A program made the position numbers and the translations under genes. A DNA stretch of 64,000 nucleotides from Abyssibacter profundi. Lineage in GTDB: Bacteria > Pseudomonadota > Gammaproteobacteria > Nevskiales > OUC007. The stretch's first letter is position 1, and each line of letters starts with the position of its first letter. The stretch spans positions 1-64,000 of the forward strand of contig NZ_QEQK01000008.1 in the NCBI RefSeq assembly GCF_003151135.1, written 5' to 3'. A model generated the notes under the pieces. It saw nothing but the letters and a program-made list of their open reading frames with translations, searched no databases and was not told the origin of the DNA. Of the stretch, positions 7,688 to 18,860 are shown piece by piece.

Positions 7688-8442
7688 TGCGTTACCTAAT
7701 TACACTGCTTACCTGCCTGGCAGCCATCTCTGCAATCCCCGCGCACGCATCGGATGACGGCGTGAATCCGAGAACTGGTGCCCCGGCGTCCTGGCCTGAG
7801 CCTGTCAAGCGATCGCGTTTCTCCCAGTTTCTGATCGATCGACTGGAGGCCGGCTTCGCGGACGCTGAAGACACCAACGTTTGGGATGCCCAGGGCTGGT
7901 ACGGCGGCGATGTGCACAAGGGCTGGCTCAAGACCGAAGGCGAAGGCGCGCAGGGCGAGCCATTGGAGTCAGCTGAACTGCAACTTGGCTACGGCAGAAT
8001 GATCGGCCGGTTCTGGGATCTGCAAGTCGGTGTGCGACACGACTTTCGGCCAGACCCGGACCGGACGTTTCTCGCATTTGGTGTGCAGGGCCTGGCACCG
8101 TACTTTTTCGAAGTCGATGCCGCCAGCTTCATCAGTGATGACGGTGATGTGTCGCTGCGCATTGAAGCTGAGTACGAACTGCTGATCACGCAGCGCGTCA
8201 TCCTGCAGCCTCGCTTCGAGTTGAACGCCGCCGTGCAGTCTGTTCCAGAGGCCGGCGTGGGTGGCGGCGTCAATACGACGGAGACTGGCCTGCGTCTGCG
8301 CTATGAGATCAGCCGCAAGTTTGCGCCGTACATCGGCTTCGAGTGGACGCAACGCTATGGCGAAACTGCAGACTTTGCGCGTGAAGAACGAGCGCCGACC
8401 TCCGTGAATGCGCTGGTCGTAGGAGTACGGGCGTGGTTTTGA
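7687..8442 (+). CDS. copB: Outer-membrane copper resistance protein, CopB family
   Basis: 251 residues with a signal peptide of about 20 residues ending in PAHA. The CopB signature NVWDAQGWYGGD followed by KGWLKTEGEG is present, and alternating strands with a C-terminal aromatic residue (VRAWF) fit an outer-membrane barrel. It lacks the long Met/His-rich N-terminal segment of Pseudomonas syringae CopB, so it is a short version. The TGATG overlap with copA marks a single translational unit. CopB proteins sequester or channel copper at the outer membrane; the exact mechanism is not settled. Confidence 0.92.
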   Translation: MRYLITLLTCLAAISAIPAHASDDGVNPRTGAPASWPEPVKRSRFSQFLIDRLEAGFADAEDTNVWDAQGWYGGDVHKGWLKTEGEGAQGEPLESAELQLGYGRMIGRFWDLQVGVRHDFRPDPDRTFLAFGVQGLAPYFFEVDAASFISDDGDVSLRIEAEYELLITQRVILQPRFELNAAVQSVPEAGVGGGVNTTETGLRLRYEISRKFAPYIGFEWTQRYGETADFAREERAPTSVNALVVGVRAWF

Positions 8443-8774
8443 GCCGCGCCCTACCCCACGCCGTGTTGGCGTGTTTTGTTCTTGTGACTGGTCCGGCAAT
8501 CGCTCACCGGCCGGCGACCCCACTCCAACCCATGCATGGCGGGCTGGTTGAGCAGGTTGGACAAACGCGGGTGGAGCTCGTGCTGCAAGACGGGCTCGTA
8601 CACGTCTACGCCAGAGACCTTCGGGATAATCCGGTGCAACTACCGAGCGCTCAGCTCAAGGCCTGGACAGCCTCGGGCATGCAAGCGGTGCCGCTAAGGA
8701 TCAGTTACGACACGCTGTCGGATCCGTTGACCCAGCCCTCGATAGCCAGCGCTACTTGGTCGAAATCCAGCTGA
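8433..8774 (+). CDS. Small exported protein of the copper operon, probably frameshifted near its 3' end
   Basis: 113 residues from a GTG that overlaps the copB stop by 10 bp. It has a signal peptide ending in AIA, then HRPATP and MHGGLVEQVG, typical of small periplasmic proteins seen beside copper or cobalt-zinc efflux genes. The last 10 to 12 residues look wrong. In the -1 frame from about 8735 the sequence reads LDSQRYLVEIQLSLGQVHRL and runs to a TAA at 8825-8827, which fits the expected C-terminal strands. Either a real frameshift or a sequencing error is likely. Function unknown. Confidence 0.55.
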   Translation: MVLSRALPHAVLACFVLVTGPAIAHRPATPLQPMHGGLVEQVGQTRVELVLQDGLVHVYARDLRDNPVQLPSAQLKAWTASGMQAVPLRISYDTLSDPLTQPSIASATWSKSS

Positions 8775-8867
8775 GTTTGGGGCAAGTCCACCGTCTCATT
8801 TTCACCAACCAGCAGAGTGACAACTAATGTCGCGCACAACTCATTACTTCCTATCCAGGTACTCAAC

Positions 8868-9167
8868 ATGACCAAAATGTTTCTGACTTGCGTAGCCCTC
8901 TTGGTCGCCAGCTCGGCAAATCCAGTATTTGCTGCAGGCCAACACGGCGGGGCGCACGACGCACATCGCGCTCAATCGGCGAAGGCTTCGGCACCCAGCC
9001 GCGAGGATTGCATGCAACACCGGCAGATGGACATGGGCGCCATGAACCACCAGCAACACGCCGACCACATGGCGATGATGGCGGCCTGCGAGTCTTCGCA
9101 TCCGGAGTCTGCCGATAAGGGGAAGCGCCAAGCCGACGGACATGATCACAACCATGGGGGGCACTGA
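8868..9167 (+). CDS. Small exported His/Met-rich protein
   Basis: 99 residues starting at the ATG at 8868, which begins a good signal peptide (MTKMFLTCVALLVASSA). An upstream GTG at 8817 was rejected because it would place about 17 residues before the signal. The mature part is rich in His and Met (HGGAHDAHR, MQHRQMDMGAMNHQQH, MAMM) and ends in GHDHNHGGH. These are plausible copper ligands. It lies 1 bp before the next gene, inside the copper operon. I do not recognise a named family. Confidence 0.7.
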   Translation: MTKMFLTCVALLVASSANPVFAAGQHGGAHDAHRAQSAKASAPSREDCMQHRQMDMGAMNHQQHADHMAMMAACESSHPESADKGKRQADGHDHNHGGH

Positions 9168-9168
9168 C

Positions 9169-10299
9169 ATGAAAAGGTTTGTACTGGGTGCTGTAACTGC
9201 AATCATCGGCGTGGGCGTCATCGCGCTTGCGGTGCCCTTGACCGGCCTGTACAACGTCGCCGCTACTGAGCGTGATGTCGGCCCGGTTGCCTGGTTGCTG
9301 CACACGACGTATCACCAATCCGTGCAACGCCGCGCCCGCGACGTGGATGTTCCAGCGGACTACGCGTCCGATGCTTCGGTGCTCATTGGTGCCCGAAACT
9401 TCGATGCCATGTGCAGCACTTGCCACACCCCGCCCGGCTTGGGTGACACACCGGTAGCCACTGGGCTGAATCCCCAGCCGCCCGCCCTGCTGGACATTGC
9501 GGATCACAGCACGCCCGCAGAGCAGTTCTGGGTGATCGACAACGGCGTGCGCATGACCGGCATGCCGGCATTCGGCCCGACCCATGAATCTTCAGAGCTT
9601 TGGGGGTTGGTCGGATTCCTGCAAGCTATGAAAGGCGCGGACGCGAACACATACCGTTCGCTGGTGACGAGAGCAGGCAAAGTCTTGGATGCCGACGACG
9701 GGCATGACCACCGACATGGTCCGGGTGACGACAGCTCAGATGATGGTTCGGCAGCCGATGCGCCTGCGACCGATGGCGATGGCGATCACCCGCACAGCGA
9801 CACAGACGACGGGCATGCGCATGATCATGGGTCGCCTCCGCCCACCCGCGAAACGCCGAAGGACGACCATTCCGACCATGATCACTCGCATGCTGAACCG
9901 ACGAAGCCACTCGCAAGGAATGACGCCGAAGCACTGGCAAACGAGTTCTACGACGCATTGGCAGATGGCGATGAGGTTGCCGTGCGCAGGGTGCTCGCAG
10001 ACCAGGTTCTGATCTTTGAATCGGGCGGCGTTGAGAGTTCAATGGACGAGTACGCCGGTCATCACATGCCCAGTGACATGGCATTTTTGCAACAAGCCAA
10101 GCGAGAGCCGCTATCTCGAAGTTCCGATATTCAAGATGACCGTGCGTGGGTGGCAACTCGATCCAGATTGACCGCGCAGCTGGGTGATCGGGCCATCGAT
10201 GTGATCAGCACCGAGACGCTCGTTATGCATCGGGATGCCGAGCAGTGGCGCATAGCGCACGTGCATTGGTCATCTGGAAAAGCCAATGGTGAACACTGA
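9169..10299 (+). CDS. Membrane-anchored cytochrome c fused to an NTF2-like (DUF4440) domain
   Basis: 376 residues in three parts. A membrane anchor or signal (about 5-25) is followed by a class I cytochrome c domain with the haem motif CSTCH (82-86) and a likely Met ligand in GMPAFG (131-136). Residues 178-245 are an Asp/His-rich linker with repeated DH and HDH. Residues 250-372 form a SnoaL/DUF4440-like domain related to the protein at 3908-4402. The start at 9169 is 1 bp after the previous stop. It would place a haem and a metal-binding linker in the periplasm. Electron transfer in copper handling is an inference. Confidence 0.75.
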   Translation: MKRFVLGAVTAIIGVGVIALAVPLTGLYNVAATERDVGPVAWLLHTTYHQSVQRRARDVDVPADYASDASVLIGARNFDAMCSTCHTPPGLGDTPVATGLNPQPPALLDIADHSTPAEQFWVIDNGVRMTGMPAFGPTHESSELWGLVGFLQAMKGADANTYRSLVTRAGKVLDADDGHDHRHGPGDDSSDDGSAADAPATDGDGDHPHSDTDDGHAHDHGSPPPTRETPKDDHSDHDHSHAEPTKPLARNDAEALANEFYDALADGDEVAVRRVLADQVLIFESGGVESSMDEYAGHHMPSDMAFLQQAKREPLSRSSDIQDDRAWVATRSRLTAQLGDRAIDVISTETLVMHRDAEQWRIAHVHWSSGKANGEH

Positions 10300-10455
10300 T
10301 GGACGGCTTGCAGATTGGACAAGCTGCATCCGAAACCGGAATCCCGGTCGAGACCATTCAATACTACGAGCGCGTCGGCCTTGTACCTCCGCACCGGAAA
10401 GGCTCGGGAAACTACCGACTGTTCGATGACGAAGTAATCAACCGGCTCGTTTTGT
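10299..10455 (+). pseudogene. Truncated MerR-family regulator (DNA-binding part only)
   Basis: The first 50 or so codons encode a normal MerR-type winged helix (LQIGQAASETGIPVETIQYYERVGL, then GNYRLFDDEVINRL). After about position 10455 the frame no longer resembles the family and runs into sequence antisense to the neighbouring cation transporter. The coiled coil and metal-binding loop are gone. It starts on the last base of the upstream stop codon (TGATG), so it was once the last gene of the copper operon and may have been its CueR-like regulator. Confidence 0.75.
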
Positions 10456-11323
10456 ACGTAATGCATTCGAGTTCTGGCTGCAAGGTCGGGTGGTTAATGC
10501 CGTACTCTGCCTGCAATCGCATGGCCGCAGCCTCCAACGCAGGCTGCCAATATTCCAATGCCTGCATCTCCACATGTGCGGACAACGCTCGGCTGTGCGA
10601 CGACACCTCCCAGACATGCAGGTGATGCACGCCTGAAATCGATGGATGACTGTCTCGAATCGCGCACTTGATTTCGTCCAGATCCAATCCCGGTGGCACG
10701 CCGGCCATCACGACGCGAAGCGTCTCGATAAGCAGCTTGGTGGATGACACAAGAATCAAGACACAGATTAGTAGAGACAGAATCGGATCGATTGGCATCC
10801 ACCCCGTGGCCAGCACCACGATTCCAGAGCCCACTGCCGCAACCGAACCCAGAAGATCGCCCATCACGTGCAACATTGCCCCGCGAGTATTCAACGTCTG
10901 CTCGCCTCGCGACAGCAGCCAGGCAACACCGATGTTCACCAGTAAGCCAAACGTACCCACCAGCAATACCGTGCCGCCCTCAACCTCCGGGGTGTCGATC
11001 AAGCGCTGGATTGCCGCATAGATGATGACCGTCACGATGGCGTACATGAAAATGACGTTGAACAGCGCGCCCAATACCTCGGTGCGCTGCCAGCCGTAAC
11101 TCAGCCGTGCTGTCGGTGGCCGCCTGGCTGCCCAGGCCGCGAGCGCGCCGACCGCCAACGACAGGCTGTCCGTCAGCATGTGGCCGGCATCGCCAATCAG
11201 CGCCAGCGAATTGGCCAGCCAACCGGTGACCGCCTCGACGGCCGCGAAGCCGGTGGTGATGACTAGCGCCAGCAGCAAGGTCCTGGTGCTGGAGGTATGC
11301 GCATGGTCGTGATCGGCGCTCAT
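10412..11323 (-). CDS. czcD: CDF-family cation efflux protein (CzcD/ZitB type)
   Basis: 303 residues with a His-rich N-terminus (HDHAHTS), six membrane helices and the CDF metal-site motifs DAGHMLTD in helix 2 and HVMGDLLGS in helix 5. A cytoplasmic ferredoxin-like domain with HLHVWE follows. It exports Zn(II), Cd(II) or Co(II) by proton exchange. The last 18 or so residues, after TLQPEL, are atypical and are translated from the strand opposite the truncated merR-type gene. So the 3' end is probably a recombination junction. It is the last gene of the leftward efflux operon, 45 bp after the YnfA-like gene. Confidence 0.88.
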   Translation of the reverse strand: MSADHDHAHTSSTRTLLLALVITTGFAAVEAVTGWLANSLALIGDAGHMLTDSLSLAVGALAAWAARRPPTARLSYGWQRTEVLGALFNVIFMYAIVTVIIYAAIQRLIDTPEVEGGTVLLVGTFGLLVNIGVAWLLSRGEQTLNTRGAMLHVMGDLLGSVAAVGSGIVVLATGWMPIDPILSLLICVLILVSSTKLLIETLRVVMAGVPPGLDLDEIKCAIRDSHPSISGVHHLHVWEVSSHSRALSAHVEMQALEYWQPALEAAAMRLQAEYGINHPTLQPELECITYKTSRLITSSSNSR

Positions 11324-11368
11324 GTCAGGTGTCTCGAGTCGGCTGCGACAGTTGAGACAGTCACTCGG

Positions 11369-11706
11369 TCATGCATTTCGTGCTCCAAGCATGATGACAA
11401 CCATGCCGGTAAGGCAAAGCCCGACGCCAAGCAAATCGCTATACGTCGGGCGCACTGCATCCACCAGCCACAACCAAGCCAGAGCGACGCTGACATAGAC
11501 ACCACCGTAGGCCGCATATACACGCCCGGCAGCCTCCGGGTGCAGGCTGAGCAGCCACACGAAAAGCGCCAGACTGGCAGCAGCCGGCAACAGCAACCAC
11601 GCGCTGCCGTCGCGCCGCAGCCACAAGTACGGCAAGTAGCAGCCGACGATTTCGGCGAGCGCCGTGGCGACGAACAGGCCGAACAACTTAGCGCTTTCCG
11701 CCAGCA

Positions 11707-11710
<4 letters not shown>
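11369..11710 (-). CDS. YnfA/UPF0060-type small membrane protein
   Basis: 113 residues with four membrane helices and the family pattern [16 protein letters not shown] near the N-terminus, then [14 protein letters not shown] and [12 protein letters not shown]. These are hallmarks of the UPF0060 (YnfA) family, related to small multidrug resistance transporters. Homologues are often found with metal-efflux operons, but the substrate is not established. The start overlaps the upstream cation-transporter stop by 4 bp. Confidence 0.88.
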
Positions 11711-15509
<3,799 letters not shown>

Positions 15510-16481
15510 TCAGTGGTCGTGTTCGGCGCTGGATTTCTCCAACTCGGCCTTCAGCAGATAGCTGTTGGCCGTCACGTACACCACACCGGGTTTCAAACCG
15601 CCCAGCACCTCCGTTGCTCGGCCGTCGCTGCGGCCCAGCGTGAGTGGGTGCACTTCAAAGTCATCCGCTTCTCGAACGAACACGGATGGGCGGCCTTCGA
15701 TGTCCTGTAATGCCCGGTTCTCGACGACGAGCGCGGCATCGGTCACAGCTGTGACGATCTCCGCGCGGATGGTCGATTCCGGCGTCCACTTGCCATCGGG
15801 GTTTGGCAACACCACGCGCGCGTGGCGCGCAGGCCCGAGCATCGCATCGGGAGTGATCCAATCGATGACGCCTTCGGTTTGCACGCCGTCGCCAAGCAGC
15901 AAAACCGTTTGGCCTGCGCGCACTTTTTCGGCCTGAGACGGAAAGATGGCGAGCTGTGCCCAGACTTGTGAATAGTCCGCGATCCGCAACAGGTTGCGGT
16001 CGGCAGTCACCTCACCGGCTGTTGCCATGCGCTCGACGATCACGCCGCTGACGGGTGCCCGCAGGGTGTAGCGCTGCAGGCTGTCATCGGCCTCAACCGT
16101 GGCCAAGGCATCACCACGTGTCACGCGCTGCCCCACATCGGGATCGAGCCGGATGATCTGGCCCGAAAACCGTGCCCGGACGACCGCCATGCGTGATGGG
16201 ATGGGTTCGATGCGACCGTAAACCTGCAGCGTTTCGCGCAGCATGCCGGGTTGTGCGACAGCCGTTTCCAAGCCTGCCAATGCAATTTTCTCATCGGTTA
16301 GCTGGACGACATCGGCACCGCCGTGGTCATTCGATTGGCCATTGTGCGTATCGGGTTCGCTGTGTTCGGCATGATCGTCCATTTCTTGAGCGGCGAGCGC
16401 AGTCGGCGCAAGAATTGCGGTGAACAGCGATAGGCTCACGGCCAGCATCGTCGCGGCAAAAGTGTTTCGTTCAGTGGTCAT
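15510..16481 (-). CDS. czcB: RND periplasmic adaptor, CzcB type
   Basis: 323 residues with a signal peptide of about 31 residues and then a His/Asp-rich stretch (DDHAEHSEPDTHNGQ) that may bind metal. A lipoyl-type hairpin domain (VRARFSGQIIRLDPDVGQ and LRAPVSGVIVERMATAGE) and a beta-barrel region follow, with a final SSAEHDH. This is the membrane fusion protein linking the CzcA pump to the CzcC channel. It overlaps czcC by 11 bp and precedes czcA by 9 bp. Confidence 0.9.
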   Translation of the reverse strand: MTTERNTFAATMLAVSLSLFTAILAPTALAAQEMDDHAEHSEPDTHNGQSNDHGGADVVQLTDEKIALAGLETAVAQPGMLRETLQVYGRIEPIPSRMAVVRARFSGQIIRLDPDVGQRVTRGDALATVEADDSLQRYTLRAPVSGVIVERMATAGEVTADRNLLRIADYSQVWAQLAIFPSQAEKVRAGQTVLLLGDGVQTEGVIDWITPDAMLGPARHARVVLPNPDGKWTPESTIRAEIVTAVTDAALVVENRALQDIEGRPSVFVREADDFEVHPLTLGRSDGRATEVLGGLKPGVVYVTANSYLLKAELEKSSAEHDH

Positions 16482-17772
16482 GGTCAGATTCCTTGTGTTC
16501 AGAGTCGCCGTCGGCAGCAGTTAGCGCCGCGCCGGACAGGCGCTCCAGTTCAATTCGGTTGAGATGGGCACGGCGTGCAGCGTTGACGAGCGCCAGTCGC
16601 GCATCAATCAGCTCTTGCCTGGCGGCAATCAGCTCCAGGTAGCTGTAGCGCCCGGCCCGGTAGGCCTCACGTGTGTCTCCCAGGGCAGACTCCAGCCTGG
16701 GGATGACTGCATCCCGCAACATGGCGAAGGCTTCAATGGCGTGGGTCCGGTGTTGCCACGCTTCAAACAGCGTCGCGCGTGCGGCAATAACGGCGGCCTG
16801 TGAATCAAACCGCGCTGCCTCGCGTCGCGCCGTCGCCGCGGCAATGTCGCCCTGCGCGCGGCGGCCGGAGAACAAGGGAATGCTCACCCCGGCAACCAGG
16901 CCCGTGCTATCGCTGCCCTCCAGACGGCGCACGCCAGCCCGCCAGCGAATGTCGCCACGCGCGTTTGACTGGGCCAGGCGCAAGCTGGCCGTTTGGATTC
17001 GCTCGTGGCTGGCCAGTTGCTGAAGGTCCGGGTTGCGGTTCAGAGCGTCGACCAGCGGCTCGAAGGCCCCTGCGTTGCCAGGATGAAACAGCGCATCGTC
17101 ATCAACCAACTCGAAGCCGGGCTGCTCAGCACCCCACAGCGCGGCCAACTTGGTCCGCAGCGTCGGCAGCTGGTGCTCGATATGGCCCACCTCCAGGCTG
17201 GCGCGGGCCGTGGCGGCCTTGGCGCGGTCCAGTTCCGCTTGTGGAGCGCGTGCACGGCTGACCCGCCGGCCCACGGTCTCTTCAGCTTGGCGCGCAAGAT
17301 CCTCCGCTTGGCGGGCGACCTCAAGCTCCTGCTGCAGCGCAGCCAGTTCTACAAACAACCGGGCAGCTTTGGCCTGCACATCCAGCAACTGCGTGCGTCG
17401 CTGCGCAACGGACAACCCTTCCCGTGCATCAACGATGGCTGTGCGGAAGGCAGGACGATCACCCAGCTCGATGACGCTGGAAAGAGCCAGCGTTAACTCA
17501 ACGCCGTCGATGCCCTGTGCTTCATTGGTCCCGCCAAACTCATCCGCTTCGGCATTGAGCGCCAACGGCGGTGAAAGCGACGCTGAAGCTCGCTCCCCGG
17601 CCAAGGCCTTCAAACGCGGCGCATAGGCCGCCAGGGACGGGTTGTTGTCGGTGACCCGTTGAATCGTCTCGCCCAAGGTCAGGGCGTCAGCGGTTTGCGG
17701 TTGTGCATGGCCCGCTGCAAGCCAAGTGAACCCGATGGCGAAAAGCGCCATCCGGCAAAAATAACCAGACAT
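16471..17772 (-). CDS. czcC: Outer-membrane efflux channel, CzcC type (TolC superfamily)
   Basis: 433 residues starting at the ATG at 17772, which is preceded by GGAG at a good distance; an in-frame start at 17808 lacks this support. A signal peptide ending in GHAQ is followed by long alpha-helical coiled coils and two repeated outer-membrane efflux domains (DVQAKAARLFVELAALQQELE and YSYLELIAARQELIDARL). The C-terminus is His-rich (DSEHKESDHDH). It provides the trimeric exit duct for the CzcCBA pump. Confidence 0.88.
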   Translation of the reverse strand: MSGYFCRMALFAIGFTWLAAGHAQPQTADALTLGETIQRVTDNNPSLAAYAPRLKALAGERASASLSPPLALNAEADEFGGTNEAQGIDGVELTLALSSVIELGDRPAFRTAIVDAREGLSVAQRRTQLLDVQAKAARLFVELAALQQELEVARQAEDLARQAEETVGRRVSRARAPQAELDRAKAATARASLEVGHIEHQLPTLRTKLAALWGAEQPGFELVDDDALFHPGNAGAFEPLVDALNRNPDLQQLASHERIQTASLRLAQSNARGDIRWRAGVRRLEGSDSTGLVAGVSIPLFSGRRAQGDIAAATARREAARFDSQAAVIAARATLFEAWQHRTHAIEAFAMLRDAVIPRLESALGDTREAYRAGRYSYLELIAARQELIDARLALVNAARRAHLNRIELERLSGAALTAADGDSEHKESDHDH

Positions 17773-17839
17773 GGTGACTCCAGAAATCGTTGCGCCGAAC
17801 AGGCGCATGGCGGTGCCGCATTGGCACCGGAGGCGATAT

Positions 17840-18217
17840 CTAGAGAACTAGGGGCGGTGCTCGCGCTGGGGGGCTGAGACCGACACGGCGGTGCGGCACC
17901 GGCGCGGTGCGCTGCGTTACGAGCAATATGCGCGGCGCGATAAACAAGCCCAGCAATACAGCTGCAACAACGGCGAGCAAATCGCTTTCATCCAGGTCGA
18001 GCAGCTTGACCAGGATGCCGTCAGCCGCATCAACCTTGGTGTCTATACAGGTTTCGTCCGCACACGCTTCACTAACGTGAGCAATCGCGTCTGCATGCGC
18101 TTCCTTCAGGCAATCGAGGTCACCGTCCGAGCACGCATGGGCATGCGCGCCCAGGATGCGGCTGGCCAGCACGAGGATGACCAGGAACCAGACCAATTTG
18201 TGAGAATTGATATGCAA
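17840..18217 (-). CDS. Small Cys-containing membrane protein, first gene of the efflux operon
   Basis: 125 residues with a signal or first helix (LVWFLVILVLASRILG), a segment with four cysteines (HACSDGDLDC, EACADETC), a second helix near residues 78-97 and a basic, proline-rich tail. It lies 67 bp upstream of czcC behind a sigma-70-like promoter. Small proteins of this kind precede czcC in some czc loci. I do not recognise a specific family and assign no function. Confidence 0.65.
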   Translation of the reverse strand: MHINSHKLVWFLVILVLASRILGAHAHACSDGDLDCLKEAHADAIAHVSEACADETCIDTKVDAADGILVKLLDLDESDLLAVVAAVLLGLFIAPRILLVTQRTAPVPHRRVGLSPPARAPPLVL

Positions 18218-18255
18218 GTGACGAGAACGTAGCTGAGGAGGACTGCTTGAAGTCT

Positions 18256-18284
18256 ATTATCTGATAAGTCGGAAACTCAGACAA
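18256..18284 (-). promoter_or_regulatory. Sigma-70-like promoter of the czc-type efflux operon
   Basis: On the minus strand TTGTCT (18284-18279) and GATAAT (18261-18256) are separated by 17 bp. This fits a standard housekeeping promoter, not the MerR type. It lies about 40 bp upstream of the first gene of the leftward operon. No czcRS-like two-component system is present in the window. Confidence 0.6.
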
Positions 18285-18596
18285 TCACTTGGCGAACAAA
18301 GTGCCTCAGCATTGATTTTTTTCTCACACGGGGCGACGGGATGCGATGGAGGGGGTACTACGCCCCCTGGAGAACCCCGAAACGACCGGTGTCCGGTTTA
18401 TCAGTAAACGGGTTCGGTCCCGGTCAGACGGACGGCTTGGCAAGAGAAAAAACTGACCTGCGAATGACGGCTGTTGGCACAACGCGGCCAGTTCGACGAG
18501 ATGCAATCGGCCAAATAAGTGCCCCAGCGGTCATGCGATGCGCAAATGTCCGGCCCCGTCCCTTTGATGATGTACATGCACACCACGTATATCACC
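18285..18596. other. Intergenic stretch with no supported gene
   Basis: About 310 bp between the efflux-operon promoter and the PrtN-like gene. Short open frames exist on both strands, but none has a ribosome site or recognisable protein. The GC-rich repeat GGGGG-tactacg-CCCCC at about 18352-18368 could form a small hairpin. I see no attachment-site duplicate here. Confidence 0.5.
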
Positions 18597-18860
18597 ATGA
18601 ACCGTTCTACTGCAGAAATCCTGGTCCAAAGATTCGGCAGCCCCATCGTTGAACTCACCGCGATTTGCGGCGATTTTTTCGGGATGGAAGAAGGTCAGGC
18701 CCGACGCAAGGCCGCGACTAATCAACTACCCGTTCCGACATTTCGGACGGGATCGCAAAAGTCACCTTGGTTCGTCCACATCGAAGATCTCGCACAACTC
18801 ATCGACGAGCAACGCGCTCAAGCCAAACGCCACCACATCGGGATGGCCTATGCCGCCTGA
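18597..18860 (+). CDS. PrtN/pyocin-activator-like small regulator
   Basis: 87 residues from the ATG at 18597. The pattern CGDFFGMEEGQARRKAATN, LPVPTFR, SQKSPWFVHIEDLAQLIDE matches the pyocin activator (PrtN) family, small DNA-binding proteins that often sit beside integrases. Upstream in-frame ATGs at 18567, 18570 and 18576 are possible; no clear ribosome site decides. It faces the integrase and overlaps its 3' end by 13 bp. It may act as an activator or a directionality factor for the island; this is an inference. Confidence 0.75.
   Translation: MNRSTAEILVQRFGSPIVELTAICGDFFGMEEGQARRKAATNQLPVPTFRTGSQKSPWFVHIEDLAQLIDEQRAQAKRHHIGMAYAA

Noticed and set aside
18324-18506. 60-codon frame on the minus strand in the gap before the PrtN-like gene
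   Set aside because: No ribosome site, no membrane or domain pattern, and composition like the surrounding non-coding DNA.
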